Part shown: in pieces, positions 1 to 7,528 of the stretch
How positions within the stretch are numbered: the first letter of the stretch is position 1
Layout of the letters: each line of letters begins with the position of its first letter
Assembly (NCBI GenBank): GCA_964424805.1
Contig: CAYRKH010000011.1
Coordinates: forward strand, 1 to 64,000
Source: IDS-8 sp964424805
Lineage (GTDB): Bacteria; Pseudomonadota; Gammaproteobacteria; Steroidobacterales; Woeseiaceae
Direction: 5' to 3'
DNA length: 64,000 nt
Position numbers and translations under genes: made by a program
The notes under the pieces: model-generated
The model's database searches: none
Seen by the model: only the letters and a program-made list of their open reading frames with translations
What the model was told of the DNA's origin: nothing

Positions 1-61
1 CCAACTTTGACCGGTCGCGCCGCGCCCCGGCCCCCAGCCCCCGGCCGCCCGCGCGCGCACC

Positions 62-82
62 GCGCGCGATGCGCGCTCCTAC
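62..82 (-). repeat. Short palindromic intergenic repeat (REP-like), copy A
   Basis: A 21-bp copy of a repeat whose core reads GTAGGAGCGCGC followed by ATCGCGCGC on the minus strand. It lies just beyond the stop of the HlyD-type gene. Identical copies occur at 31366-31386 and 31443-31463, and variants with a GGGAGCGCGC core occur near 51.0-51.2 kb. Intergenic placement, palindromic ends and dispersed copies fit the REP type. Its role is unknown; transcript 3' end protection is only an inference. Confidence 0.6.
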
Positions 83-1350
83 AGCAGGCCGGTCAGCGTA
101 TAGAGAGGCTCCAGCACCCACTCGTACAGCTTGCGCCGCTCGCCTGCGATGTCGGCTTCGACGGCCATGCCCGCCCGCAGCGGCTGGCGCTTGCCGTAGG
201 CAACGATCGATTGCGCGCCTAGCGCCACCAGCACCCGGTAGGTCGGTTCCGCGGCGGCGTGGCCGGTGAGTGCCACGAGGGCGCGGGGATCGAGTGCGTT
301 CTTCGAGATGCGCAGGACGCGGCCGGGATGGTGCCCGAATTTCTGGTGCGGGTAAGCCCGGTAGCGCAGCAGCACCTCGTCGCCGGGCTCGATGAAACCC
401 ACGGCGCGGCTCGGCACCAGCAGCCGCGCCTGCAGTACGGAGCCGTCCGGCAGCAGGGTTATGAGCAACTGGCCGGGCTGCACCGCCTGGCCACGTTCGA
501 CCAGGCGGCTGGCGACGAGCCCGCCCAGGGGCGCCGTCACGAGCACCTCGCCGCGGGCTTCGACCAGCAGCCGCTCCTGGGCGAGCTCCGCGAGCTCGCG
601 GGTGCGGGCCGCCTGCTGCGCCGCACGCCGGTTCGTGAGCTCCGCGAGGCCCTGCTCGATCGCCAGGATCTCGCGCCGCACGGCCGTAGCCTCGCGCTCG
701 AGCGCCTGCACGGCCGCGGCGCGCTCCAGCATCGCCTGCTCCTGCTCGGTCAGCTGCCGCGGCGTGACGTGGCCATGCGCCGCAAGGCGTTGCACCTGCG
801 ACAGCAGCGCTTCCGCGTTCTGCACCTGTTCCCGTTCGATCGCAATCGCGGCTTCGATCTGGCCGTACTGGCGGCGCGCCGCGGCCAGCTGCGCGGCGTC
901 GCCGCTTGCCTGCAGCTCGATCAGCTGCATCTGCGAGTCGAAGGCTTGCGTCACCGCCTGCTGCCGTTCCCGCAGCTGCTCCAGCTGTCCGACGGTCGTG
1001 TCGCCGCTCTCGCTGGTCGCATGCGGCGTCGCGATGACGACCAGCGGCTCCCCGCGCGCTACCCGCCCGCCTTCGATCGGAACGGGCCCCGTCACCGTAC
1101 CACCGGCCGGGGCGACGACCGTGGCCAGGCCGAGGTCGGGAACGAGCTGCCCGGTCACCCGGGAGCGACGCGTGTACTCGCCGAACGCCAACAACAGCAC
1201 GAGCGACGCGGCCACGGCGACGGCGAACGCGGCCAGCAGGCGCAACGACAGCGGCTGGACGATCGACACCGCGCCGAGCCAGCCCTGGCGCCGCGCCTCC
1301 AGCGCTTCGTGGCGAAACAGCGAAGATTCAGGCAGCCGCCGTTTCGGCAT
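79..1350 (-). CDS. HlyD-family periplasmic adaptor (membrane fusion protein) for peptide export
   Basis: A 423-residue protein with one N-terminal membrane segment at about residues 36-56. A lipoyl/barrel-sandwich half follows (about 65-115), then a long Ala/Glu/Gln/Arg-rich coiled coil (about 120-270), the second lipoyl half and a C-terminal beta region. This is the order seen in HlyD/CvaA adaptors that link an inner-membrane ABC exporter to an outer-membrane channel. Its ATG lies inside the end of the upstream C39 exporter gene (23-bp overlap), so the two are translationally linked. No TolC-like gene is visible; it may lie left of the window or elsewhere. Confidence 0.9.
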   Translation of the reverse strand: MPKRRLPESSLFRHEALEARRQGWLGAVSIVQPLSLRLLAAFAVAVAASLVLLLAFGEYTRRSRVTGQLVPDLGLATVVAPAGGTVTGPVPIEGGRVARGEPLVVIATPHATSESGDTTVGQLEQLRERQQAVTQAFDSQMQLIELQASGDAAQLAAARRQYGQIEAAIAIEREQVQNAEALLSQVQRLAAHGHVTPRQLTEQEQAMLERAAAVQALEREATAVRREILAIEQGLAELTNRRAAQQAARTRELAELAQERLLVEARGEVLVTAPLGGLVASRLVERGQAVQPGQLLITLLPDGSVLQARLLVPSRAVGFIEPGDEVLLRYRAYPHQKFGHHPGRVLRISKNALDPRALVALTGHAAAEPTYRVLVALGAQSIVAYGKRQPLRAGMAVEADIAGERRKLYEWVLEPLYTLTGLL

Positions 1351-3430
1351 TCGCCTTCGCCGCGCGCGGCCGGGCCTCGCGCACGATGCGGCCGCCGCGC
1401 AGCAGCAGCACGCGGTCGGCGCTGGCGATGGTTTCCGGGCGGTGCGCGACGATGATCCGCGTCAGGTTCATCTTCCGGACGGCCTGGTTGACCAGGCGCT
1501 CGCCCGCAAGGTCGAGATGGCTCGTGGCTTCGTCCAGGAACAGGATGCGCGGCCGCCGGTACAGCGCGCGCGCCAGGATGACGCGCTGTTTCTGGCCGCC
1601 GGACAGCGTCGTGCCCATGTCCCCGATCAGACTCTGGTATCCCATGGGCATGGCGGCGATTTCCTGGTCGACTGCCGCCATTCGTGCCGCGTTCCGGACC
1701 CGGTCTATGTCGCAGGGCTCGTCTCCGAACGCGATGTTGTCGGCCACCGACCCTGCGAAGAGCTGGTCGTTCTGCATCACCGCGCCGACCATCGCCCGGT
1801 AGTTGTGGATGCCGATGCGCGCCAGGCTGTGCCCGCCGACCGTTATGCGGCCCCGCTGTGCCTTCAACACGCCCAGCAGGAGCTTGACCAGGGTGCTCTT
1901 GCCGCAGCCGGACACGCCGGCGATCGCGACCGATTCGCCGTCCGCGACGGTGAAAGCAAGGTCCTCGAGGATCCACGGCTCGCCCTCGGCGTAACGGAAC
2001 GACAGGCCGAGGACTTCGATCCGGGTGTTCTGCGGCACCGTCGCCGGGGAGGCGTGCACGTCCTCGTCCGGAGGTTCGAGCACGATGTCGGAGAGCCGCT
2101 CGGCGTGCAGCTGCAGCATGCGCAGCTCGTACCACTGGTCGATCAGCGCGCCGACCCGGTCGGCAAACTGGTCCTTGTAGGCGAGATAGGCGATCAGCAT
2201 GCCCGCCGAGAACGCGTTGTCGAGCACCAGCAGGGCCCCGGTCCAGATGACCGCAATGCGCTCGAACCCGAACACGAATGCGCCAGCGCTCGTGAATCCC
2301 AGGTTGAACCCGGCGAGGCGGACCTCCCGGTTGATGGTCTCGTTCAAAAGGTTCGCGTATTCCGACTCACGCCGCGGCTCCACGCCGGCGACCTTGACGG
2401 ATTGCATGCCGCGGATGGATTCGATGAGGTGGGTCTGCTGCTTCGCGGCGGTGACGAGCTGGCGCTCGGTGCCCTCGCGGAGAGGCCGGAAGCTGGCCGC
2501 GCGCAGGCCGAGGTAGGCGGCGACAGCGGCCAGGCTGATGAGCGCCAGCATCTTGCTGTAGACCAGCATCATCGCGAGCGTCACCGCCGCCATCAGCCCG
2601 TCGATCAGTGCCTCGACCAGGCTGGTCGTCAGGGCGCCCTGGATGCTGCGCACGCTGCCCATCCGCGACACGACGTCGCCAAGGTGCCGCTTTTCGAAGA
2701 ATTCGAGCGGCAGCTTCAGCAGATGCGAGAACACGCCGCCCATGAACTGCAGGCCGAGCCGCGACGACAGGTAGATGACGGTCCAGCCCCGCAGCAGCGA
2801 GGTAGCGATACGGAGCAGCAGGAGTAAGCCGAACGCGACGGCGAGCAGTGCCATCAGGTCGCGATCGGCGGACACCAGTACCTGGTCGACGACCCACTGC
2901 AGGAAAAACGGACCCGTGATCACGAACACCTGCAGGGCGATCGACAGCAGCAGGAGGACGGCAAGCGCGGACTTGAGGCCGGTAATCCGGCCGGTCAGCT
3001 GGCGGATCGAAATGACAGGAGCGGCTTTGCGCGGCCTGAACTCCGGGCCGGGCGTGAGTTCCAGTGCCACGCCGGTAAAATGCCCGGACGCTTCCGCGTA
3101 GCGCAGGCGGCGCTTCCCGAAGGCCGGGTCCAGGATCGAGATTCGCTGCGCGTCGGCTTTTGCCAGCACGACGAAATGGTTGAGGTCCCAGTGCAGGATG
3201 CAGGGCATCCTCAGGCGGGCGAGTTGGTCCAGCTCCAGCCGCAGCGGCCGCGGCTGCAGCCCGAGCCGGACCGCCGCGTTCATGAGGTCGGGAAGTGCGG
3301 CACCTTTCAGCGACAGCTGGAAAAGCTGCCGCATCTCCCGGAGCTGCATCCGGCAGCCGTAGTGGTCGGCTGCCATGGCCAGGCAGGCGAGGCCGCACTC
3401 CGATGCCTCCGCCTGCAGGATTACCCGCAT
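1328..3430 (-). CDS. Peptidase C39-domain ABC exporter (double-glycine leader peptide processing and export)
   Basis: A 700-residue three-part exporter. The N-terminal C39 cysteine protease has the motif QAEASECGLACLAM with predicted catalytic Cys12, His85 (in NHFVVL) and Asp101 (in ILDPAFG), so the leader-cleaving triad looks intact. A six-helix transmembrane domain occupies about residues 160-440. The C-terminal nucleotide-binding domain has Walker A GVSGCGKST, signature LSGGQKQR and Walker B ILFLDEATSHLD. The family cleaves after Gly-Gly in leader peptides and exports the mature peptide. Two such precursors lie upstream on the same strand and an HlyD-type adaptor overlaps its 3' end, so the substrates are probably local. 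Confidence 0.95.
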   Translation of the reverse strand: MRVILQAEASECGLACLAMAADHYGCRMQLREMRQLFQLSLKGAALPDLMNAAVRLGLQPRPLRLELDQLARLRMPCILHWDLNHFVVLAKADAQRISILDPAFGKRRLRYAEASGHFTGVALELTPGPEFRPRKAAPVISIRQLTGRITGLKSALAVLLLLSIALQVFVITGPFFLQWVVDQVLVSADRDLMALLAVAFGLLLLLRIATSLLRGWTVIYLSSRLGLQFMGGVFSHLLKLPLEFFEKRHLGDVVSRMGSVRSIQGALTTSLVEALIDGLMAAVTLAMMLVYSKMLALISLAAVAAYLGLRAASFRPLREGTERQLVTAAKQQTHLIESIRGMQSVKVAGVEPRRESEYANLLNETINREVRLAGFNLGFTSAGAFVFGFERIAVIWTGALLVLDNAFSAGMLIAYLAYKDQFADRVGALIDQWYELRMLQLHAERLSDIVLEPPDEDVHASPATVPQNTRIEVLGLSFRYAEGEPWILEDLAFTVADGESVAIAGVSGCGKSTLVKLLLGVLKAQRGRITVGGHSLARIGIHNYRAMVGAVMQNDQLFAGSVADNIAFGDEPCDIDRVRNAARMAAVDQEIAAMPMGYQSLIGDMGTTLSGGQKQRVILARALYRRPRILFLDEATSHLDLAGERLVNQAVRKMNLTRIIVAHRPETIASADRVLLLRGGRIVREARPRAAKANAETAAA

Positions 3431-3457
3431 CGGCGACGTCCGGCGGGACCTGTGGCC

Positions 3458-3649
3458 TCAGGACCGGAAAGGCGCGAGGTGATGCAGGTAATCGCGCCCG
3501 GCAGGGCCCACTTTCGCCGTGAGCACGGCACCCGCCGAAGACTCGTAGCTGACGGTGATCGTGCCGCCCTGCCGGACCAGGTCGGCGGGGTAAATGCTGT
3601 CGTTGCCGCCGGCAACGAGTACGGTTTCCTGCACGTCGAGCTCACGCAT
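3458..3649 (-). CDS. Putative double-glycine leader peptide precursor 1 (bacteriocin/signal-like)
   Basis: A 63-residue peptide starting MRELDVQETVLVAGG. This 15-residue leader ends in Gly-Gly and resembles those cut by C39 exporters. The predicted mature part is 48 residues, has no cysteine, and contains TITVSYESSAGAVL. A ribosome site GGGGAG lies 8 bases before the ATG, in a context nearly identical to that of precursor 2 (4718-4951). The stop is 27 bases before the C39 exporter start, fitting one transcript. The leader and context support secretion; whether the product is antibacterial, a signal or something else cannot be told from sequence. Confidence 0.75.
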   Translation of the reverse strand: MRELDVQETVLVAGGNDSIYPADLVRQGGTITVSYESSAGAVLTAKVGPAGRDYLHHLAPFRS

Positions 3650-3778
3650 GTCCTCACTCCCCGAGCGTCGGTAGGTTGGTTACGGTATCGATTGGCGGCC
3701 GCCCGATCGCCCGCGCGGCCACAGCCAACGATAGGGCGTTCCCGGCCACGCAAGGGCGGCATTAATCGCGCCCTTCGT

Positions 3779-4708
3779 TCAGTTTCGTCCCGATCCTGCT
3801 TCGAATATTCCGGGCTCGTGGAACGAGTCGACCTGCGGGCTGTGTTCCTCGAGCGCCGGGCAGCCGACCGACTCCGCAAGCAGGTTCAGGATGCTCTCGC
3901 CCTCGACGTAGCGGCGCTGCCATGCCGCACGCCCCATGCGGCGTTCGATGCTCTGCATAACCAGGGGACCGGCCACGTAGAGGGGGGCTGGTGCGCCGGG
4001 AAGCAGCGCGTTGCGTTCGATCACGTACTCGTCGAAGCGCCGGCCGCCGAGCGCCGTTTCGCGCATGTAGAACTCGGCCGGCCATTCCCAGTACGACTGG
4101 TAGGAAAAGTACGCTCGACCTGCAGGGCTGAGGCCGCGATAGCCCGCCGTCAAGCGCCGGCAGACATCCTCGTCGGAAGCCGGTTCGCGGCGGAACAGGG
4201 CGACCAGGTCGCGAGCCAGGCGGTTGATTTTCCTGATTTCGGCGGCGTCCGGCGTCCCGGGGAAAAACGCGGTATCGAGGCGCGGCAGGAGGCTGTTCGA
4301 GTGCACGGCGACATGGAATGCCTCGTGTGCGGCAAGCAGGCGGCGCGTCCCGCTACCGGCGCTTTCCGGCAGCGGCTCGATCAGCACGACCAGGTGACCG
4401 CAGGCGCGCCCGAACAACGCGCTGGAATCGCGGCGGAGCGCCTCCCTGGCGGTTCGATTCAGGGTTCGTCCGCAGATCGACGTGGACTCCACCACGTCGA
4501 AGTACACGAGCACGCTGTGATCCGGCCCCGGCCAGTCGACCGGGTGGTCTACCACCCAAGCCGTTTCATCCAGGACATGTTTCAAGGGCGGCGGGGGCCG
4601 GTGCACCGGCGCCGAGGTGCAGCCGGCCGCTGCCGACAGCAGGAGCAAGGCTCCCGCCGCAGTCGCGGGAGCCTTGTGCCGGTGTCCTGGCGGTTTGCTG
4701 CGGAACAT
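3779..4708 (-). CDS. Putative lipoprotein with HExxH zinc-metalloprotease motif
   Basis: A 309-residue protein with a lipoprotein-type signal ending in LSAAAGC (Cys30). A candidate zinc site, AAHEAFHVAVH, places His128-Glu129-x-x-His132. Downstream acidic residues in YWEWPAEFYMRE (Glu208, Glu212) could supply a third ligand, as in gluzincin-like enzymes. Overall similarity to a named peptidase family is not recognised, so protease activity is inferred from the motif only. It sits between two double-glycine peptide genes on the same strand, about 10 bases after the upstream one. Possible roles are maturation, self-protection or degradation of the exported peptides. Confidence 0.6.
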   Translation of the reverse strand: MFRSKPPGHRHKAPATAAGALLLLSAAAGCTSAPVHRPPPPLKHVLDETAWVVDHPVDWPGPDHSVLVYFDVVESTSICGRTLNRTAREALRRDSSALFGRACGHLVVLIEPLPESAGSGTRRLLAAHEAFHVAVHSNSLLPRLDTAFFPGTPDAAEIRKINRLARDLVALFRREPASDEDVCRRLTAGYRGLSPAGRAYFSYQSYWEWPAEFYMRETALGGRRFDEYVIERNALLPGAPAPLYVAGPLVMQSIERRMGRAAWQRRYVEGESILNLLAESVGCPALEEHSPQVDSFHEPGIFEAGSGRN

Positions 4709-4717
4709 GCACGGGTT

Positions 4718-4951
4718 TCAGCGGTTGAGCTCCTTGCGCCCCCGGAAATCGCCGCAGTTCACCGTTACTTTCACCGTGACGTGGCTGGTCTTGTTGGCAA
4801 ATCCCGGGAGGCTGAAGCCGGACGTGCTCTGGTAATGGACCGTGACATTCGCGCTGTCCGGCAATCCGGCGCAGGCGTCGGCGATCCTGGCGTTGATCGT
4901 ATCGTTGCCGCCGGCAACGAACGCCGCTTCCTGCAAGCTGAGTTCACGCAT
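4718..4951 (-). CDS. Putative double-glycine leader peptide precursor 2
   Basis: A 77-residue peptide with leader MRELSLQEAAFVAGG, differing from precursor 1 at only a few leader positions. The predicted mature part is 62 residues, with two cysteines (in ADACAGL and TVNCGDF) that could form a disulfide. It contains NVTVHYQSTSGFSL, which aligns with TITVSYESSAGAVL of precursor 1. The ATG at 4951 is chosen because AAGGAG lies 8 bases upstream; a GTG nine bases earlier would only add three residues. It is first in a same-strand run with the HExxH lipoprotein, precursor 1, C39 exporter and HlyD adaptor. Confidence 0.75.
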   Translation of the reverse strand: MRELSLQEAAFVAGGNDTINARIADACAGLPDSANVTVHYQSTSGFSLPGFANKTSHVTVKVTVNCGDFRGRKELNR

Positions 4952-5092
4952 CGTTCTCACTCCTTGAGAATCGGTCGGAAGGTAAGTGGGCTGCGGCCCG
5001 CGGACCGTTCGCGGGCCACGCTGTGAAGATAAGGCTGCGCGGGCCGACGAAGAACGCGAGTTTCCGCGGCGTTCGTGCCGTTTCTGCCGGTA

Positions 5093-5686
5093 CTAGGACC
5101 GCGCAAAGCTGCTGCTGCCGGGGCGGCGCCGGCGGTGGCGCGCAATCTCGCAGCTCGGGCAGAGCTTGTGATCGAGGGCGTAGGCGTCCTGCACGTAATT
5201 GGCCTCGCAGCTGCGGCAGTGGGCGAGAAACAGCTCGTCGTCGTGCGAGATCGTCTGCAGGAGGTTCCAGGCCCACTCGAAGCTCAGGCGCGGCGAAGGA
5301 TGCAGCAGCAGGTAGGTTTCGAAAGCACGGCAGACGCGGTGGCCGTACTCCACGTCCGGGCGCGGCCAGCATGCCTGGATGCCGTTCGCGCGGTCGATCC
5401 GGAGCAGCAGGCTCGCGCAGAACAGGGCGATCAGCGTCGTCGCCTCGAGCTGGTTCAGCGGGTTCTTGACGAACAGCGCCACCTGGCGCGGCGACTTGCC
5501 GCGGCGGCGCTTGACCTGCGTCTGGCCGCGGTCGCGAAAATAGGTGGCATAGAGCTTGCGGATCCTGTCGTCGCTCAGGCCCGTGCAGGCCTTGATGGTC
5601 CGGGTTCGCGCTTCGTGGCGGATCATGCGCAGCGCCAGCTCGAACTGGGTGCGCTCGGAGGCGTAGCGGTTGTCGGTGAGGCGCAT
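5093..5686 (-). CDS. FlhC-like transcriptional regulator
   Basis: A 197-residue protein resembling the flagellar master regulator subunit FlhC (about 192 residues). It has an N-terminal helical segment with ALRMIRHEARTRTIKACTG, then LSDDRIRKLYATYFRD in the DNA-binding helix region. The C-terminus has a four-cysteine zinc site, Cys157-x2-Cys160-x15-Cys176-x2-Cys179, nearly the spacing in FlhC. The ATG at 5686 has AGGTG six bases upstream; a GTG nine bases earlier is possible. No flagellar gene is present. It diverges from an FlhD-like gene and lies upstream of the peptide genes, so a local regulatory role is an inference. Confidence 0.7.
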   Translation of the reverse strand: MRLTDNRYASERTQFELALRMIRHEARTRTIKACTGLSDDRIRKLYATYFRDRGQTQVKRRRGKSPRQVALFVKNPLNQLEATTLIALFCASLLLRIDRANGIQACWPRPDVEYGHRVCRAFETYLLLHPSPRLSFEWAWNLLQTISHDDELFLAHCRSCEANYVQDAYALDHKLCPSCEIARHRRRRPGSSSFARS

Positions 5687-5695
5687 TTCTAGCAC

Positions 5696-5815
5696 CTAAT
5701 GATAGTTTAAACCCATATATAGTGACATTAAAGACTATATGATCTACCGTGGTAGTACAATAAAAGATGCAGTAACTGGACGGATAACCAGAAAACGCCG
5801 CCACGGGAGACAGCC
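5696..5815. promoter_or_regulatory. AT-rich divergent promoter region between FlhC-like and FlhD-like genes
   Basis: This 120-bp stretch is markedly more AT-rich than the surrounding DNA. It contains a dyad with half sites ATATAG (5717-5722) and CTATAT (5735-5740) separated by 12 bases, and a second dyad CTACC-GT-GGTAG (5744-5755). It must hold the promoters of both divergent genes. The dyads are candidate operator sites. No exact FlhDC box was identified. Confidence 0.5.
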
Positions 5816-6481
5816 ATGGATTTCCAGGCGCCAAGCGCCGCCGATTACGCAAACGTCACCTCCCTGAACCGGGCGTTTCTGGCCCTCCTGCACCGCGGCG
5901 GCGCGGCCCGCCGCTGCCTGGACGAGCTGCGGCAGCCGCTCGCCGAAAAGCTCGCCGGCCTGTCGGAAGGACAGGCGGACCGGCTGGCGGCGACGCCCTT
6001 CCTGCTCATGTCCTTTCGCGAACGCGACGACCGCTTCTGGGAGCGGGCCGTCGCGTCCGAGCCGGCCGGCGACCTGTTCGTCGTTCCACCCGCCGCTTCC
6101 GGCGACCTGGGCGGGCTCACCTCGGCCGGCCTCGGCTTCGCCTGGCAGCTCTCGAAGCAGAACGCCTACGCCGCCCGGCTGATCTGCGGCGCGAGCCTGC
6201 ACTGGTGTGAGCAGCTCACGGAGCTTACTTTCATGCACCTGATGTCGATTGCCGGCCGGGGCGACGACGTCCTCACCCTGCGTTGCGCGGGGGACGCGGA
6301 GCTCTGGGCGAAGCTGCTGGGCAGCGGCACCAGCCGCGAGCAGCAGGTCTGCCGCGCCGCGCACATCAGCGCTCTGCAGTCGGTGCTTACGCGAGCCGCG
6401 CTCCCGGCGGAGCGACGCTGGCGCGCCGCCGCGTGTGCCGCGCGCCGACCGTCGCTGGCTATGGAGAAAGACGAGCCGTAG
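5816..6481 (+). CDS. FlhD-like regulatory protein with C-terminal extension
   Basis: A 221-residue protein. Residues about 14-75 (SLNRAFLALLHRGGAAR, then KLAGLSEGQADRLA and TPFLLMSFRERDDRFW) resemble the core of FlhD, the partner of FlhC. The remaining 140 or so residues have no counterpart in the 116-residue E. coli FlhD. GGGAG lies six bases before the ATG. The divergent FlhC-like gene on the other strand strengthens the call, since FlhD and FlhC act as a heteromeric activator. In enterics they form one operon; here they are split head-to-head. The similarity is moderate and was read by eye. Confidence 0.5.
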   Translation: MDFQAPSAADYANVTSLNRAFLALLHRGGAARRCLDELRQPLAEKLAGLSEGQADRLAATPFLLMSFRERDDRFWERAVASEPAGDLFVVPPAASGDLGGLTSAGLGFAWQLSKQNAYAARLICGASLHWCEQLTELTFMHLMSIAGRGDDVLTLRCAGDAELWAKLLGSGTSREQQVCRAAHISALQSVLTRAALPAERRWRAAACAARRPSLAMEKDEP

Positions 6482-6580
6482 GAGGGCCCTGAGGCACGAG
6501 GTCCAAGGCGGTGTGAACCCACCGGCCGTGGCGAACTCCGCGCCCCCGGCCTCGAGCGCGGTGCGCGCTTCCGCGAGGCG

Positions 6581-6588
6581 TATACAAT
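6581..6588 (+). promoter_or_regulatory. Candidate -10 element very close to the yadG-like start
   Basis: TATACAAT ends only about ten bases before the ATG at 6599, and no Shine-Dalgarno sequence lies between. If this is the -10 element, the transcript would start within about five bases of the ATG and be nearly leaderless. No clear -35 hexamer is seen, so the call is tentative. Confidence 0.3.
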
Positions 6589-6598
6589 ACCCGGCTCC

Positions 6599-7528
6599 AT
6601 GCAGGCTCTTTCCATTCGAAGTTTAAGCAAGACCTACGCCAACGGCGTGCGCGCGCTCAAGGGCATCGACCTGGACGTCGAGGCAGGTGACTTCTACGCG
6701 CTGCTGGGACCGAACGGCGCAGGCAAGACCACCGCTATCGGCATCGTGACTTCGCTGGTCCGCAAGTCCGGAGGCGAGGTGCGCGTCTTCGGCCACAGCA
6801 TCGACCGCGAGCTCGAGGCCGCGAAGACCTGCATCGGACTCGTGCCGCAGGAGATCAATCTCAACCTGTTCGAAACGGTCGAGAACGTCGTCCTAAACCA
6901 GGCGGGCTACTACGGTGTGCCCCGGCGGCTGGCGCGCAAGCGCGCCGAGAAATACCTGAACGAGCTGCGTCTCTGGGATCGGCGTGACGAGGTGGCGCGA
7001 AACCTTTCCGGTGGCATGAAGCGCCGCCTGATGATCGCGCGCGCCCTGGCGCACGAGCCGAAGCTGCTGATCCTCGACGAGCCGACCGCCGGCGTCGACA
7101 TCGAGATTCGCCGCTCGATGTGGGAGTTCCTGCGCCGCATCAACGCGGAAGGCACGACGATCATCCTCACCACGCACTACCTGGAGGAGGCGGAGAATCT
7201 CTGCAGGCACGTGGCGATCATCGACGAGGGTACGATCGTCGAGAACGCGAGCATGAGCACGGTGTTGCGCAAGCTGCAGCGGGAATCCTTCGTGCTGAGC
7301 CTCCGCGACCCGATGGAGTCGACGCCGGTGCTGGAAGGCTTCGAGGTAGCGCGTGCCGGCGACTACGAGCTCGAGGTGGCGGTAGATGCCGAGCACGACC
7401 TGAACGAGCTGTTCGCGCTCCTGAACGCTCAGGGCATCCGCGTGATCAGCCTGCGCAACAAGGCAAACCGGCTGGAGGAGCTGTTCCTCGGGCTTGTCGA
7501 GGGCAGGGAGGTTCGCCGCGCATCATGA
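6599..7528 (+). CDS. yadG: ABC transporter ATP-binding protein, YadG type
   Basis: A 309-residue ATPase with Walker A GPNGAGKTT, signature NLSGGMKRR, Walker B LLILDEPTAGVDIE and the switch histidine in ILTTHYLEEAE. A regulatory-like tail of about 90 residues follows the ATPase core. It is an ABC-2 type exporter ATPase and pairs with the permease whose ATG overlaps its stop (ATGA). The substrate of the YadGH pair is not known with confidence. It probably acts as a dimer on the cytoplasmic face. Confidence 0.9.
   Translation: MQALSIRSLSKTYANGVRALKGIDLDVEAGDFYALLGPNGAGKTTAIGIVTSLVRKSGGEVRVFGHSIDRELEAAKTCIGLVPQEINLNLFETVENVVLNQAGYYGVPRRLARKRAEKYLNELRLWDRRDEVARNLSGGMKRRLMIARALAHEPKLLILDEPTAGVDIEIRRSMWEFLRRINAEGTTIILTTHYLEEAENLCRHVAIIDEGTIVENASMSTVLRKLQRESFVLSLRDPMESTPVLEGFEVARAGDYELEVAVDAEHDLNELFALLNAQGIRVISLRNKANRLEELFLGLVEGREVRRAS

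Noticed and set aside
392..2827. Very long open frame on the plus strand (811 codons) opposite the exporter genes
   Set aside because: It is the complement of the C39 exporter/HlyD genes. High GC removes stop codons, residues are low-complexity Arg/Ser/Ala, and the minus strand has clear domains.
5093..6481. Flagellar locus
   Set aside because: Only FlhC/FlhD-like regulators are present; no structural, export or chemotaxis gene is in the window.
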